This document shows positions 54,034 to 62,072 of a stretch of 64,000 nucleotides of DNA, in pieces. The position numbers were made by a program, and so were the translations under genes. The notes under the pieces are model-generated. The model saw only the letters and a program-made list of their open reading frames with translations. It did no database searches and was not told the origin of the DNA. Positions within the stretch are counted from its first letter, which is position 1. Each line of letters opens with the position of its first letter. The DNA is from Sporisorium sorghi (lineage: Eukaryota > Basidiomycota > Ustilaginomycetes > Ustilaginales > Ustilaginaceae). The DNA lies in the NCBI GenBank assembly GCA_023212695.1, contig JALCCG010000064.1, positions 29,417-93,416 of the forward strand. The letters run 5' to 3'.

Positions 54034-56709
54034 ATGATAACTGAACAAATTTTATTGGACTTTATGCGGGAAACTGCATACAAACCGATGACGTACCAGG
54101 AATTGGAACAACATTTTGCGATTGAAGACGCCCATGAATTCAGGGAGTTTCTGAAGCTGCTGAATGAGCTAGAGCAATCCGGAAAAATCATCCTGACGAG
54201 CACCCAGCGCTATGGCGTGCCGGAACGGATGTCTTTGCTGCGCGGACGACTGCAGGCCCATGCGAAGGGCTTTGCTTTTCTGATTCCAGACGACCGGGAG
54301 CACCCGGATGTGTACATTCATGCCAATGATCTCAAGAGTGCCATGAACGGAGATATCGTCTTAATCAAGATTAGTTCCAAACAAAACGACGGCGGTAAAA
54401 TGGAAGGCGAAGTTGTCCGTATCTTGACGCGCGCTGTGACGCAAGTGGTCGGCGTGTTCCAGAACCATGAAGCCTATGGCTTCGTGCTGCCGGATGACAA
54501 ACGGATCAACCGGGATATTTTTATTCCGAAGCATGCCATAAACGGTGCTGTTGATGGCGTGAAGGTTGTGGTGAAGCTGGTCAGCTATCCGGAAGGAAGA
54601 GCTGCGGCCGAGGGCGAAGTTGTGGAGATTCTGGGTCACAAGGATGATCCGGGCATCGATATTTTGTCCATTATCCGCAAGCACCAGCTGCCGGAGGGTT
54701 TTCCGGAGGAAGTGCTGGCCGAGGCGGATGCAGCGCCGGATTCCATTACGGAAGATGAGATTGTACAGCAGGGCCGCCGCGATCTGCGCGGGCTGAACAT
54801 TGTGACGATTGACGGCGAAGATGCCAAGGATCTCGATGACGCAGTGAATGTAGAACGTTTGCCGAACGGGAACTTCCGTCTGGGCGTTCATATTGCCGAC
54901 GTCAGCTATTACGTGCGTGAGCGCTCTGAGCTGGATAAGGAAGCCTATAACCGTGGCTGCAGCGTCTATCTGGTGGATCGGGTGATTCCGATGCTGCCGC
55001 ACCGTCTATCCAACGGGATTTGCAGTTTGAATCCGCAGGTGGATCGTCTGACAATGTCCTGCGAGATGGAATTCAACGAGCAGATGAAGGTCGTGAAGCA
55101 CGACATCTTCACCAGTGTAATTCGTACGAAGGAACGGATGACGTACAATAATGTGCGCAAAATTTTGGTGGATGAGGATCCTGAGCTGATCGAGCGCTAC
55201 AGTGACCTCGTCGATGATTTCCGCTTGATGCGCGAGCTGGCGCTGAAGCTGCGGAATCGCCGGATGCGCCGGGGCGCGGTGGATTTCGATTTTGTGGAAT
55301 CCAAGGTTATCGTGGATGAGAACGGCAAAGCCGTGGATATCGTCAAAAGAGAACGCTCCATCGCGGAGCAGATCATTGAAGAATTCATGCTGGCTGCCAA
55401 CGAAACCGTGGCTGAGCATTTTCACTGGCTCAAGGTGCCGTTCATCTACCGGATCCATGAGGACCCGGATCAGGAGAAACTGCAGAACTTTATGGCGTTC
55501 GCGGCCAATTTCGGGCATCAGGTGAAGGGACGGGGCAACTCGATCCATCCGCGCGCCCTGCAAAACCTGCTGGAGGATATTCAAGGCACGAAGGAGCAGA
55601 CCGTGCTCAGCACGATGATGCTCCGTTCGATGAAGCAGGCGAAATACGATGCGGAGAGCACGGGCCACTTCGGACTTGCGGCAGAGTATTATTCCCACTT
55701 TACGTCCCCGATCCGGCGTTATCCCGATCTGGTTATTCATCGGGTCATCCGGGAAGTGCTGGAGAGCGGCGGTGCGCTCAATGAGAAGCGTCACGAGCAT
55801 CTGTCCGGCCGGATGGCTGATATTGCGCAGCAATCCTCGGAACGGGAACGTGTGGCGGTGGATGCCGAGCGGGATACGGAAGCCCTCAAGAAAGCGGAGT
55901 TCATGCTGGATAAGGTCGGCGAGGAATTCGAAGGCATTATCAGCAGCGTGACCAGCTTCGGCATGTTCATTGAGCTGGAGAATACGGTTGAAGGCTTGAT
56001 TCGTCTCAGCGCGATGACCGACGATTATTATCATTTCGATGAGGGTCATATGGCGCTCATCGGGGAGCGGACCTCGAAGGTATACCGTATCGGTGATGAT
56101 GTGAAGGTTCGCGTGGCGAAGGTGAACATGGACGACCACACCATCGATTTTGAGATGGTGGATATGAAGCCGCGCCGTCAAGGGCGCGGCGAAGGCGACC
56201 GCGGCGGCAACGGCGGCCGCGGGTTTGGTGCCCGCGACGGCGCAGCTCGCGGGGGCAAGGGCCGCGGTGGTAAGCGCGGCCCGGGTGAAGGCGGCGCGCC
56301 AGGCGGGCGCCGCAATGACAGCGCCGGCGGCCAGGGTGGCCGCGGCGATGGCGCATCCGCCGGGCGCGGCAAGCACGGCGGCGGTGAAGCTGCTGCCGAG
56401 ACGGGCGAGCAGCCGTCGCAGGCGTCGAACTTCGCGTTTGGCTCTGGCAAAGGCGGTTACACCTCCGCGGGCGGCGGCGCCCTCGGCTTTGACCGCAATG
56501 CCCGCAGCTCAGGCGGTGCCGGTGGTAAGAACCGGCGCAAGAAGACGTCGGGCAGCGGCATCTTCATCGGAGCCGGAGCAACGCCGGGCGGTGCCAGCGG
56601 TGGAGGCAACTCCGGCGGCAATGGCCCTGCCGGCGGCGGCAGTGGCCGCAAGCGGAAGAACAAGGGCGGGAACAGTACAGCTGCTTTTGTCCGCAAGAAG
56701 AAAAAGTAA
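54034..56709 (+). CDS. rnr: Ribonuclease R with long Gly/Arg-rich tail
   Basis: An 891-residue 3'-5' exoribonuclease. Cold-shock domains occupy about 60-230, the RNB domain has [16 protein letters not shown] near 265, [22 protein letters not shown] near 545, and an S1 domain spans about 625-710. From about residue 715 to the end, roughly 175 residues are Gly, Arg, Lys, Ala and Ser in RGG-like order with a KKKK end; this is much longer than the short basic tail of most RNase R proteins. ATG 54034 follows GAGGTGAT. The enzyme degrades structured RNA and works with SmpB/tmRNA, encoded next. Confidence 0.94.
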   Translation: MITEQILLDFMRETAYKPMTYQELEQHFAIEDAHEFREFLKLLNELEQSGKIILTSTQRYGVPERMSLLRGRLQAHAKGFAFLIPDDREHPDVYIHANDLKSAMNGDIVLIKISSKQNDGGKMEGEVVRILTRAVTQVVGVFQNHEAYGFVLPDDKRINRDIFIPKHAINGAVDGVKVVVKLVSYPEGRAAAEGEVVEILGHKDDPGIDILSIIRKHQLPEGFPEEVLAEADAAPDSITEDEIVQQGRRDLRGLNIVTIDGEDAKDLDDAVNVERLPNGNFRLGVHIADVSYYVRERSELDKEAYNRGCSVYLVDRVIPMLPHRLSNGICSLNPQVDRLTMSCEMEFNEQMKVVKHDIFTSVIRTKERMTYNNVRKILVDEDPELIERYSDLVDDFRLMRELALKLRNRRMRRGAVDFDFVESKVIVDENGKAVDIVKRERSIAEQIIEEFMLAANETVAEHFHWLKVPFIYRIHEDPDQEKLQNFMAFAANFGHQVKGRGNSIHPRALQNLLEDIQGTKEQTVLSTMMLRSMKQAKYDAESTGHFGLAAEYYSHFTSPIRRYPDLVIHRVIREVLESGGALNEKRHEHLSGRMADIAQQSSERERVAVDAERDTEALKKAEFMLDKVGEEFEGIISSVTSFGMFIELENTVEGLIRLSAMTDDYYHFDEGHMALIGERTSKVYRIGDDVKVRVAKVNMDDHTIDFEMVDMKPRRQGRGEGDRGGNGGRGFGARDGAARGGKGRGGKRGPGEGGAPGGRRNDSAGGQGGRGDGASAGRGKHGGGEAAAETGEQPSQASNFAFGSGKGGYTSAGGGALGFDRNARSSGGAGGKNRRKKTSGSGIFIGAGATPGGASGGGNSGGNGPAGGGSGRKRKNKGGNSTAAFVRKKKK

Positions 56710-56861
56710 GATTCCACTTCCCATCTGACGCTGGAGAAGCTTGCCCCGCCTTGCTTTTGGAGGCAGACGTTTGATACAATGGACTTCTGGTGAGATTGCA
56801 TATTGGCGGTCTGCCGGAAGTCCTTTTTTCATAAACATTGTTGACGACAAGGGGTGAGACC

Positions 56862-57341
56862 ATGGGTAAGAAAAGTGACGGGAAGGTTCTGGCCCAGAAC
56901 AAAAAAGCTTCCCATGATTACTTCATCGAGGATACCTATGAAGCCGGGATGGTGCTGACCGGAACGGAGATCAAGTCCATACGGAATGGCCGTGTCAATA
57001 TCGGCGATGCATTCGCCACCATTCGGAATGGCGAGATTCATATCCATAACATGCATATCAGCCCGTTCGAGCAGGGGAACCGTAACAATCCATTGGACCC
57101 TACGCGTACACGGAAGCTGCTGCTGCATAAGGAACAGATTCGCAAGCTGCTGGGATTGTCCAAGCAGGATGGCTACGCGATTGTACCGCTGAAGATCTAC
57201 ATCCGCAACGGTTATGCGAAGTTATTGCTGGGCCTCGGTAAAGGTAAGCGTCAGTATGACAAGCGTGCCGATGCCGCCAAGAAAGATGCACAACGCGATA
57301 TCCAGCGTGCGCTGCGCGAGAAGCAGAAGATTGCAAGGTAA
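56862..57341 (+). CDS. smpB: SsrA-binding protein SmpB
   Basis: A 159-residue Smp[60 protein letters not shown], and the basic C-terminal tail rich in [17 protein letters not shown]. It binds tmRNA and delivers it to stalled ribosomes. ATG 56862 follows GGGGTGAG. It lies 358 bases upstream of ssrA. Confidence 0.96.
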   Translation: MGKKSDGKVLAQNKKASHDYFIEDTYEAGMVLTGTEIKSIRNGRVNIGDAFATIRNGEIHIHNMHISPFEQGNRNNPLDPTRTRKLLLHKEQIRKLLGLSKQDGYAIVPLKIYIRNGYAKLLLGLGKGKRQYDKRADAAKKDAQRDIQRALREKQKIAR

Positions 57342-57507
57342 CGGTAATGGGTAATTAGGGTAAGTGTCATATAGGTAATGAAAGCTAAGTATGATTTTGA
57401 TTCCTGTATAAAAGAGTTGCGTCAACATGCTTGAATTTATCATTATAGCTGGTTGGCAGCTTTTAGCTGTGTTACCTGCAATGTGTATATCATTTTGATG
57501 TCAAATG

Positions 57508-57516
57508 TGATATACT
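57508..57516 (+). promoter_or_regulatory. Extended -10 promoter candidate for ssrA
   Basis: TGATATACT is an extended -10 (TGN plus TATACT) with only a weak -35 (tatcat) 17 bases upstream. It is the best promoter candidate in the smpB-ssrA gap. Confidence 0.45.
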
Positions 57517-57591
57517 AAGTGATGTAAGAGAGATCATGAAGATCTTTGACAATCGGCATACAGCTTCGCCATTCTTTCTTGGAGGGAAAGC

Positions 57592-57699
57592 ATGTGCGGA
57601 ATAGATCGACTGCTATGGCTGATACATTCTTTGATTAATCCGATAGCCCTTTTTGGCAGGAACGCCAAGGTGCAAAGCACCGGCATTTCTCCAACTTAA
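57592..57699 (+). CDS. Possible 35-residue ORF ending where ssrA begins
   Basis: ATG 57592 has a GGAGGG ribosome site 5 bases upstream and a 35-codon frame that stops at TAA 57697-57699, the base before the tmRNA 5' end. The peptide starts MCGIDRLLWLIHSL and resembles nothing I know. It could be chance, or a leader peptide whose translation affects tmRNA processing. The remaining part of the 358-base gap (57342-57591) shows no gene. Confidence 0.35.
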   Translation: MCGIDRLLWLIHSLINPIALFGRNAKVQSTGISPT

Positions 57700-58061
57700 G
57701 GGGGCGTTTTTGGATTCGACGGGGATAGTTCGGGCATGAGTAGCGGGTAGTGGGGACGCGTCCACTTGATCAACGCTAAAGCCAATTAAACGGCAAACAA
57801 CAAAACAACTACGCTTTCGCAGCTTAATAACCTGTGAGCGTGCTCTCGCTCTGTATCGCCCATGTACCGGGATGAGGGCTCAACTTTAGTGGGATACGCT
57901 GTCTAGTCTCCGCCTGGGGCTAGCTGAAGAAGACAATCAGGCTGACCTGAAGGGAATCCGGTGACAGGGAGTTCCTAGGGTGACATCAAATCTGTCACTA
58001 CACCCGTAGAAGCTTGTGTTGTCGTTATCTTCGGACAGGGGTTCGACTCCCCTCGCCTCCA
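57700..58061 (+). ncRNA. ssrA: Transfer-messenger RNA (complete copy)
   Basis: The 362-nt gene starts gggggcg and ends cgcctcc plus discriminator A, forming a 7-bp acceptor stem with the G3-U pair needed for alanylation. The T-arm is caggggttcgactcccct. The tag frame reads GKQQNNYAFAA followed by two stops (ggc at 57802 to taataa near 57840). The gene does not encode CCA; TAC follows the discriminator, so CCA must be added by the nucleotidyltransferase. This differs from most Bacillus tmRNA genes and from the third partial copy in this window. Confidence 0.95.
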
Positions 58062-58073
58062 TACATACTATAA
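58053..58073. repeat. Direct repeat at the ssrA 3' end (attL-like)
   Basis: tcgcctccatacata (58053-58067) is repeated exactly at 63818-63832, with similar bases continuing on both sides. The two copies bracket the three cargo blocks and look like outer attachment sites. Confidence 0.65.
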
Positions 58074-58101
58074 AAAAGCGACCGATTACGGTCGCTTTTT
58101 T
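58072..58101 (+). terminator. Terminator after ssrA
   Basis: A 12-bp stem (aaaaaagcgacc with ggtcgctttttt, loop gattac). It is unlike the terminators behind the two partial copies, which share a gcatga loop. Confidence 0.85.
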
Positions 58102-58116
58102 GCGTGAAAATAAAAG

Positions 58117-58332
58117 TTAACCTTTATGACAGGCATTACAGCAAAAATAACAACCGTCGAAATTAACTTTGCCTGTATCTCGTTTGACTCGTTGAATGGC
58201 AGATTGACAATTATCTTCGTAGCCGATTAATTGACGATTTGAGGAATTTGGATTATAGGAGCAGTCTTCTGTATGAACCTCATGATTACCTCTACTATCT
58301 GTATTTTTATTATAGTAATAGTACTTTGCCAT
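58117..58332 (-). CDS. Small Cys-rich protein, probable zinc binder
   Basis: A 71-residue protein beginning MAKYYYYNKNTDSRGNHEVH and containing a HTEDCS motif, an NRQLIGYEDNCQSAI segment and a terminal GCYFCCNACHKG. The Cys/His distribution suggests a small zinc-binding fold, distantly like an Ada-type metal-binding domain. A GGAGGAAAT site precedes the ATG. It is AT-rich and the first cargo after ssrA. Function unknown. Confidence 0.6.
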   Translation of the reverse strand: MAKYYYYNKNTDSRGNHEVHTEDCSYNPNSSNRQLIGYEDNCQSAIQRVKRDTGKVNFDGCYFCCNACHKG

Positions 58333-58610
58333 TTTATTTCCTCCTTATTAGACATGCTATTTGGTTAGGTTTACGATAGTGATATTTATATTTTCCTGGT
58401 ATTATCTTGGACCCCCACCTCCGTTCAAAGCTCTATTATTAGTGTATCAGAAATAATAACAAAAACAAGAACGTACGTTCTGATATTTTTCTTGCATGCA
58501 CTTGATTCTAACTATGTATAAGGATTATTGCTGTTTGTAGATGAATATTTATGATAGATAATGTTATATAATGAGAATAGTTGGGAATTTTGGTTGGAGA
58601 GGTGATAGGA

Positions 58611-60071
58611 TTGAATCGAACAGAAGAATATTTGAGAAGTCTTTTGAATGAATTATGTAATTTGCCTACTGAAACTGGTTGGGTTGAATTTAAGCATAAT
58701 AATAAAGATTTTGAAAGTGTAGGAGAATATATATCGGCATTAAGTAATTCAGCTACTCTGGACGGAAAAAGCCATGCATATATGGTTTGGGGTGTGAAGG
58801 ATGCCACGCATGAAGTTATTGGTACAAATTTCAATCCTCACACAAGTAAGATAGGTAATGAGGAATTGGAGAGCTGGTTATTGAGGCAACTGTCTCCACG
58901 AGTTTTTTTTGTGTTTAATGAATTAGATACAGATTTAGGAAAAGTAGTGATTTTGGAGATTGAAAGGGCAACTGATAAGCCTGTTCAGTTTAAAGGAACA
59001 GAGTATATTCGTATTGGCTCCTATAAGAAAAATCTTAAGGATTATCCTGATAAAGAAAGAGCACTTTGGAGAGCTTTTGATAAAACACCATTTGAAGAAA
59101 TGATTGCTGCCGAACATGTGTCAGACTCCGATGTATTGAAACTCCTTGATTACCCAACGTATTTTGAGATGTTAGATTTGGAACTACCAGAAGATAGGAA
59201 ACGTATATTGGAGCGTCTATCTGATGATAATATGATAAAGAAATGTGATGCCGGTGGATGGGATATAACCAATCTAGGTGCAATTTTATTTGCTAAGAGA
59301 CTATCAAGTTTTAGTCATCTAAAAAGAAAATCAGTGCGGGTTATTATATACAGCGGCAAGGATCGTATTCAAACAGAGCGGGAACAAGAAGGAGTTAAGG
59401 GATATGCAGCGGGTTTTGAGGGGCTTATTGGATTTATAGATAATCTTCTACCGAGAAATGAGATAATCGGAAAAGCTTTAAGGAAAGATGTATCGATGTA
59501 TCCAGAATTAGCTGTTCGTGAATTGGTCGCAAATGCTATTATTCATCAAGACTTTACGTTGCGTGGAACTGGTCCAATGATTGAAATTTTTTCAGATCGT
59601 ATGGAAATAACAAATCCAGGATTGCCACTAGTTCAGGTGGAACGTTTTATAGACAGTCCCCCTAGATCTCGTAATGAGGCACTAGCCTCATTTCTGCGTC
59701 GTGTTGGAGTTTGTGAAGAGCGAGGTAGTGGTATTGATAAAGTAGTTTCACAAACGGAATTTTATCAATTACCAGCCCCTATAATTGATGTAACTGAAGA
59801 GCATACCCGTGTTATTTTATTTTCGTATAAGCCATTTGCTGAAATGGATCGAGAGGAACGGGTAAGAGCATGTTACTTGCATGCTTGTTTGAAATATGTA
59901 ACGAGAGATTTTATGACAAATGCAACTTTGCGTCATAGATTTGGAATGGATAGTAAACAAATCTCCATTTCTTCAAGGATAATAAAGGATACAGTAGAAG
60001 CATCAAAGGTAAAGCCGAAAGAACCTGATACAGCTCCAAAACATATGAAGTATGTGCCTTACTGGGCATAA
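58611..60071 (+). CDS. Schlafen-AlbA_2 / HATPase_c_4 protein
   Basis: A 486-residue protein of the COG2865 type. The N-terminal AlbA_2/Schlafen domain (about 15-130) has GWVEFKHNN, HAYMVWGVKDATHEVIG and EIERATDKPVQFKGTEYIRIGS. The C-terminal HATPase_c_4 region has ELAVRELVANAIIHQDFTLRG and RNEALASFLRRVGVCEERGSGIDK. TTG 58611 is preferred because GAGAGGTGAT lies just upstream. The gene is AT-rich (island-like) and alone in its block. Family members are common in defence islands; direct activity is unknown. Its block ends in a partial tmRNA copy. Confidence 0.85.
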   Translation: MNRTEEYLRSLLNELCNLPTETGWVEFKHNNKDFESVGEYISALSNSATLDGKSHAYMVWGVKDATHEVIGTNFNPHTSKIGNEELESWLLRQLSPRVFFVFNELDTDLGKVVILEIERATDKPVQFKGTEYIRIGSYKKNLKDYPDKERALWRAFDKTPFEEMIAAEHVSDSDVLKLLDYPTYFEMLDLELPEDRKRILERLSDDNMIKKCDAGGWDITNLGAILFAKRLSSFSHLKRKSVRVIIYSGKDRIQTEREQEGVKGYAAGFEGLIGFIDNLLPRNEIIGKALRKDVSMYPELAVRELVANAIIHQDFTLRGTGPMIEIFSDRMEITNPGLPLVQVERFIDSPPRSRNEALASFLRRVGVCEERGSGIDKVVSQTEFYQLPAPIIDVTEEHTRVILFSYKPFAEMDREERVRACYLHACLKYVTRDFMTNATLRHRFGMDSKQISISSRIIKDTVEASKVKPKEPDTAPKHMKYVPYWA

Positions 60072-60223
60072 GCAGTTAACTTGATGTTAACTTGCACGTA
60101 ACTTTTATTTTGTTTGAGGTGCCCCTCACAGATACCTTAAAGCTGTTAGTAGATGTTGTTAATGCATTGTTAAGGCCCTATATTTAACTTGCGTGTAACT
60201 TCACGGATTGGCTCATTGTAGTC

Positions 60224-60531
60224 GGATACGTTCACTTTATCAATGCTAAAGCCGATTAAACGGAAAACAACAAAACAACTACGCTTTCGCAGCTCAATAA
60301 CCTGTGAGCGTGCTCTCGCTCTGTATCGCCCATGTTCCGGGATGAGGGCTCAACTTTAGTGGGATACGCTGTCTAGTCTCCGCCTGGGGCTAGCTGAAGA
60401 AGACAATCAGGCTGACCTGAAGGGAATCCGGTGACAGGGAGTCTCTAGGGTGACATCAAATCTGTCACTACACCCGTAGAAGCTTGTGTTGTCGTTATCT
60501 TCGGACAGGGGTTCGACTCCCCTCGGTTCCA
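60224..60531 (+). pseudogene. Partial tmRNA copy B (3' ~300 nt)
   Basis: The segment aligns to ssrA 57754-58061 without indels at roughly 96% identity. It lacks the 5' acceptor strand and D-arm. The tag stop TAA is changed to CAA, with the next TAA retained. The 3' acceptor strand is cggttcc instead of cgcctcc, so it would pair poorly with the real 5' end. The T-arm and inner pseudoknots are intact. It cannot be a working tmRNA by itself. Confidence 0.9.
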
Positions 60532-60539
60532 TCATAATG

Positions 60540-60570
60540 AACACCATCCGCATGAGGATGGTGTTTTTGT
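60540..60570 (+). terminator. Terminator after tmRNA copy B
   Basis: Stem aacaccatcc and ggatggtgtttt with a gcatga loop; the same loop is found after copy C. Confidence 0.8.
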
Positions 60571-60621
60571 TTTATATTAATACTATAGGTTAGAACATGT
60601 CGTAAAGATGGAGTGAAATCG

Positions 60622-60996
60622 ATGAATCATAGTCATGATGGAGAGGAACCATTGATAACGGTACTCAATATGGATGGTCAACAACTAACACCATGTTTAC
60701 CCCATCGGGCTTGGCGGGAAGTTGAGCGAGCGCGAGCTGTCTGGATTGATGAGCAGACGATCCAATTGCTTTATAATCCGTTCTTATTTCGGGACTATCG
60801 AAAAGCCGCACTGAAACGAGATCATCACACTTGTTTGTGGTGCGGACGATACGCCACGACAGTGGACCATATTATCCCCGCAAGCAAAGGCGGCTTGGAT
60901 CTTCCGCATAACCTTATTGCTTCATGCAGCGAATGCAATACAAAACGAGGAAACCGTTCTGCATTATCCTATCTCAAAGAAAACGCGAACTTTTGA
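60622..60996 (+). CDS. HNH endonuclease
   Basis: A 124-residue HNH nuclease. CLWCGRYATTVDHIIPASKGG supplies the first Cys pair and the DH motif; NLIASCSECNTKRGNR supplies the Asn and second Cys pair, a complete zinc-type HNH site at residues 70-115. ATG 60622 has a GGAG 8 bases upstream, better than GTG 60613. Base composition is closer to the host than that of the neighbouring island genes. It follows copy B and may be a resident gene displaced by the insertions or cargo of block B. Confidence 0.82.
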   Translation: MNHSHDGEEPLITVLNMDGQQLTPCLPHRAWREVERARAVWIDEQTIQLLYNPFLFRDYRKAALKRDHHTCLWCGRYATTVDHIIPASKGGLDLPHNLIASCSECNTKRGNRSALSYLKENANF

Positions 60997-61009
60997 TCGC
61001 AGCCGTCTG

Positions 61010-61273
61010 TTGACGATCGAATTGATGGTTAACCATATCCACTGTAAAATTTTCGGCTTTCTTGCATCCATCTTGAAGTGCAGGCCATTAAAGCGTAGGA
61101 GTACAACCAGTGCTGTTTTGACCAAGGGATTCGAACAAAGCTGCGGCTATTTCGAAAATAGTAGGATAAGCATTTTCGCCAAAGGCAGAAGATTGAGGTC
61201 GATGAACAGCCGATTCGAGCAATTCAGGTTCTTTAACTCCAATATGTTCCCCCGGGCTATATCGTTGTATCAT
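61010..61273 (-). pseudogene. Broken Doc-like toxin gene fragment
   Basis: Downstream of the antitoxin gene, an ATG (61273) overlapping its stop opens a frame of 61 codons (to 61088) with the N-terminal part of a death-on-curing family protein. The frame ends before the Fic/Doc catalytic motif, and a short C-terminal family segment is seen around 61019-61060 in another frame. The part between them, which should hold the catalytic site, is deleted, and a few N-terminal residues also appear to be missing. It cannot encode an active toxin. Confidence 0.7.
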
Positions 61274-61563
61274 GTTGGACGGATAAATAGCGGATGGATG
61301 TCATCTGTCCTTAAGTCCTCGAAGCGTTTGATCGTATTCTTCAATGACATCATCAAAGTATTCATGAAGTCCGCACTTATTCCTTCAGGTAAGGAGACCT
61401 TTGTTGACTTCTTAATAATGATTTCTCCTGTGGCTGGACTAACCTCAATTCTGACTGTGTCGCCTTGATCCAGTCCAATTTGCTTCAAAACATCTGTCAT
61501 GGTTATACCGAGGCTGTTGCCGAATTTGGTCACTTTCTGTTCCATCTCAATCATCCTGTTCAT
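61270..61563 (-). CDS. AbrB/MazE-type antitoxin (orphan)
   Basis: A protein of about 91-97 residues. The N-terminal swapped-hairpin AbrB domain shows VTKFGNSLGITMTDVLKQIGL, QGDTVRIEV and GEIIIKK; the C-terminal tail would bind the partner. ATG 61563 or 61545 may be used. The last 11 residues run into what should be the toxin gene start, so the original stop may be lost. It lies next to a broken Doc-like gene on the same strand, so it is now an antitoxin without a functioning toxin in view. Confidence 0.75.
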   Translation of the reverse strand: MNRMIEMEQKVTKFGNSLGITMTDVLKQIGLDQGDTVRIEVSPATGEIIIKKSTKVSLPEGISADFMNTLMMSLKNTIKRFEDLRTDDIHPLFIRPT

Positions 61564-61695
61564 TAGATTTTTTTCTTATCATCATATTCAATTGTTATAA
61601 AATGCAAAAATATAGGGTATAGACTTTCTAATGTAGGTAGATATGAAAGCGGAGATATTACCTTTATGCCAGCGGGTAGCGTAGGGTCATCAATA

Positions 61696-61902
61696 GCCCA
61701 TGTACCGGGATGAGGGCTCAACTTTAGTGGGATACGCTGTCTAGTCTCCGCCTGGGGCTAGCTGAAGAAGACAATCAGACTGACCTGAAGGGAATCCGGT
61801 GACAGGGAGTTCCTAGGGTGACATCAAATCTGTCACTACACCCGTAGAAGCTTGTGTTGTCGTTATCTTCGGACAGGGGTTCGACTCCCCTCGCCTCCAC
61901 CA
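61696..61902 (+). pseudogene. Partial tmRNA copy C (3' ~204 nt) with encoded CCA
   Basis: The segment aligns without indels to ssrA 57858-58061, with one clear difference (cagactgac for caggctgac). After the discriminator A at 61899 it continues cca (61900-61902), so unlike the intact ssrA it encodes CCA. The 5' part and the tag are missing. It is probably the displaced original 3' end of the gene. Confidence 0.9.
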
Positions 61903-61905
61903 TGT

Positions 61906-61937
61906 AAATCCACAACCGCATGAGGTTGTGGATTTTT
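61906..61937 (+). terminator. Terminator after tmRNA copy C
   Basis: Stem aaatccacaacc (61906-61917) with ggttgtggattttt and a gcatga loop, probably the ancestral ssrA terminator. Confidence 0.85.
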
Positions 61938-62072
61938 GCTATATTTTATAATAAGCATAGCGGATATTTATTATCAAATAATGTATTGTATTCTGAAATG
62001 ATATACAATTGCGATATATACAGATAGATTTAGTTCTTTCTATATAGCGTAAAGAAATGAGGCGAATATTCG

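Noticed and set aside
60917..61468. 183-codon plus-strand frame
   Set aside because: It overlaps the HNH gene end and runs antisense to the antitoxin and toxin fragment, whose family motifs are clear.
60224..61902. Copies B and C as extra functional tmRNAs
   Set aside because: Both lack the 5' acceptor strand and D-arm; C also lacks the tag. A two-piece tmRNA is unlikely because no separate 5' piece is seen.
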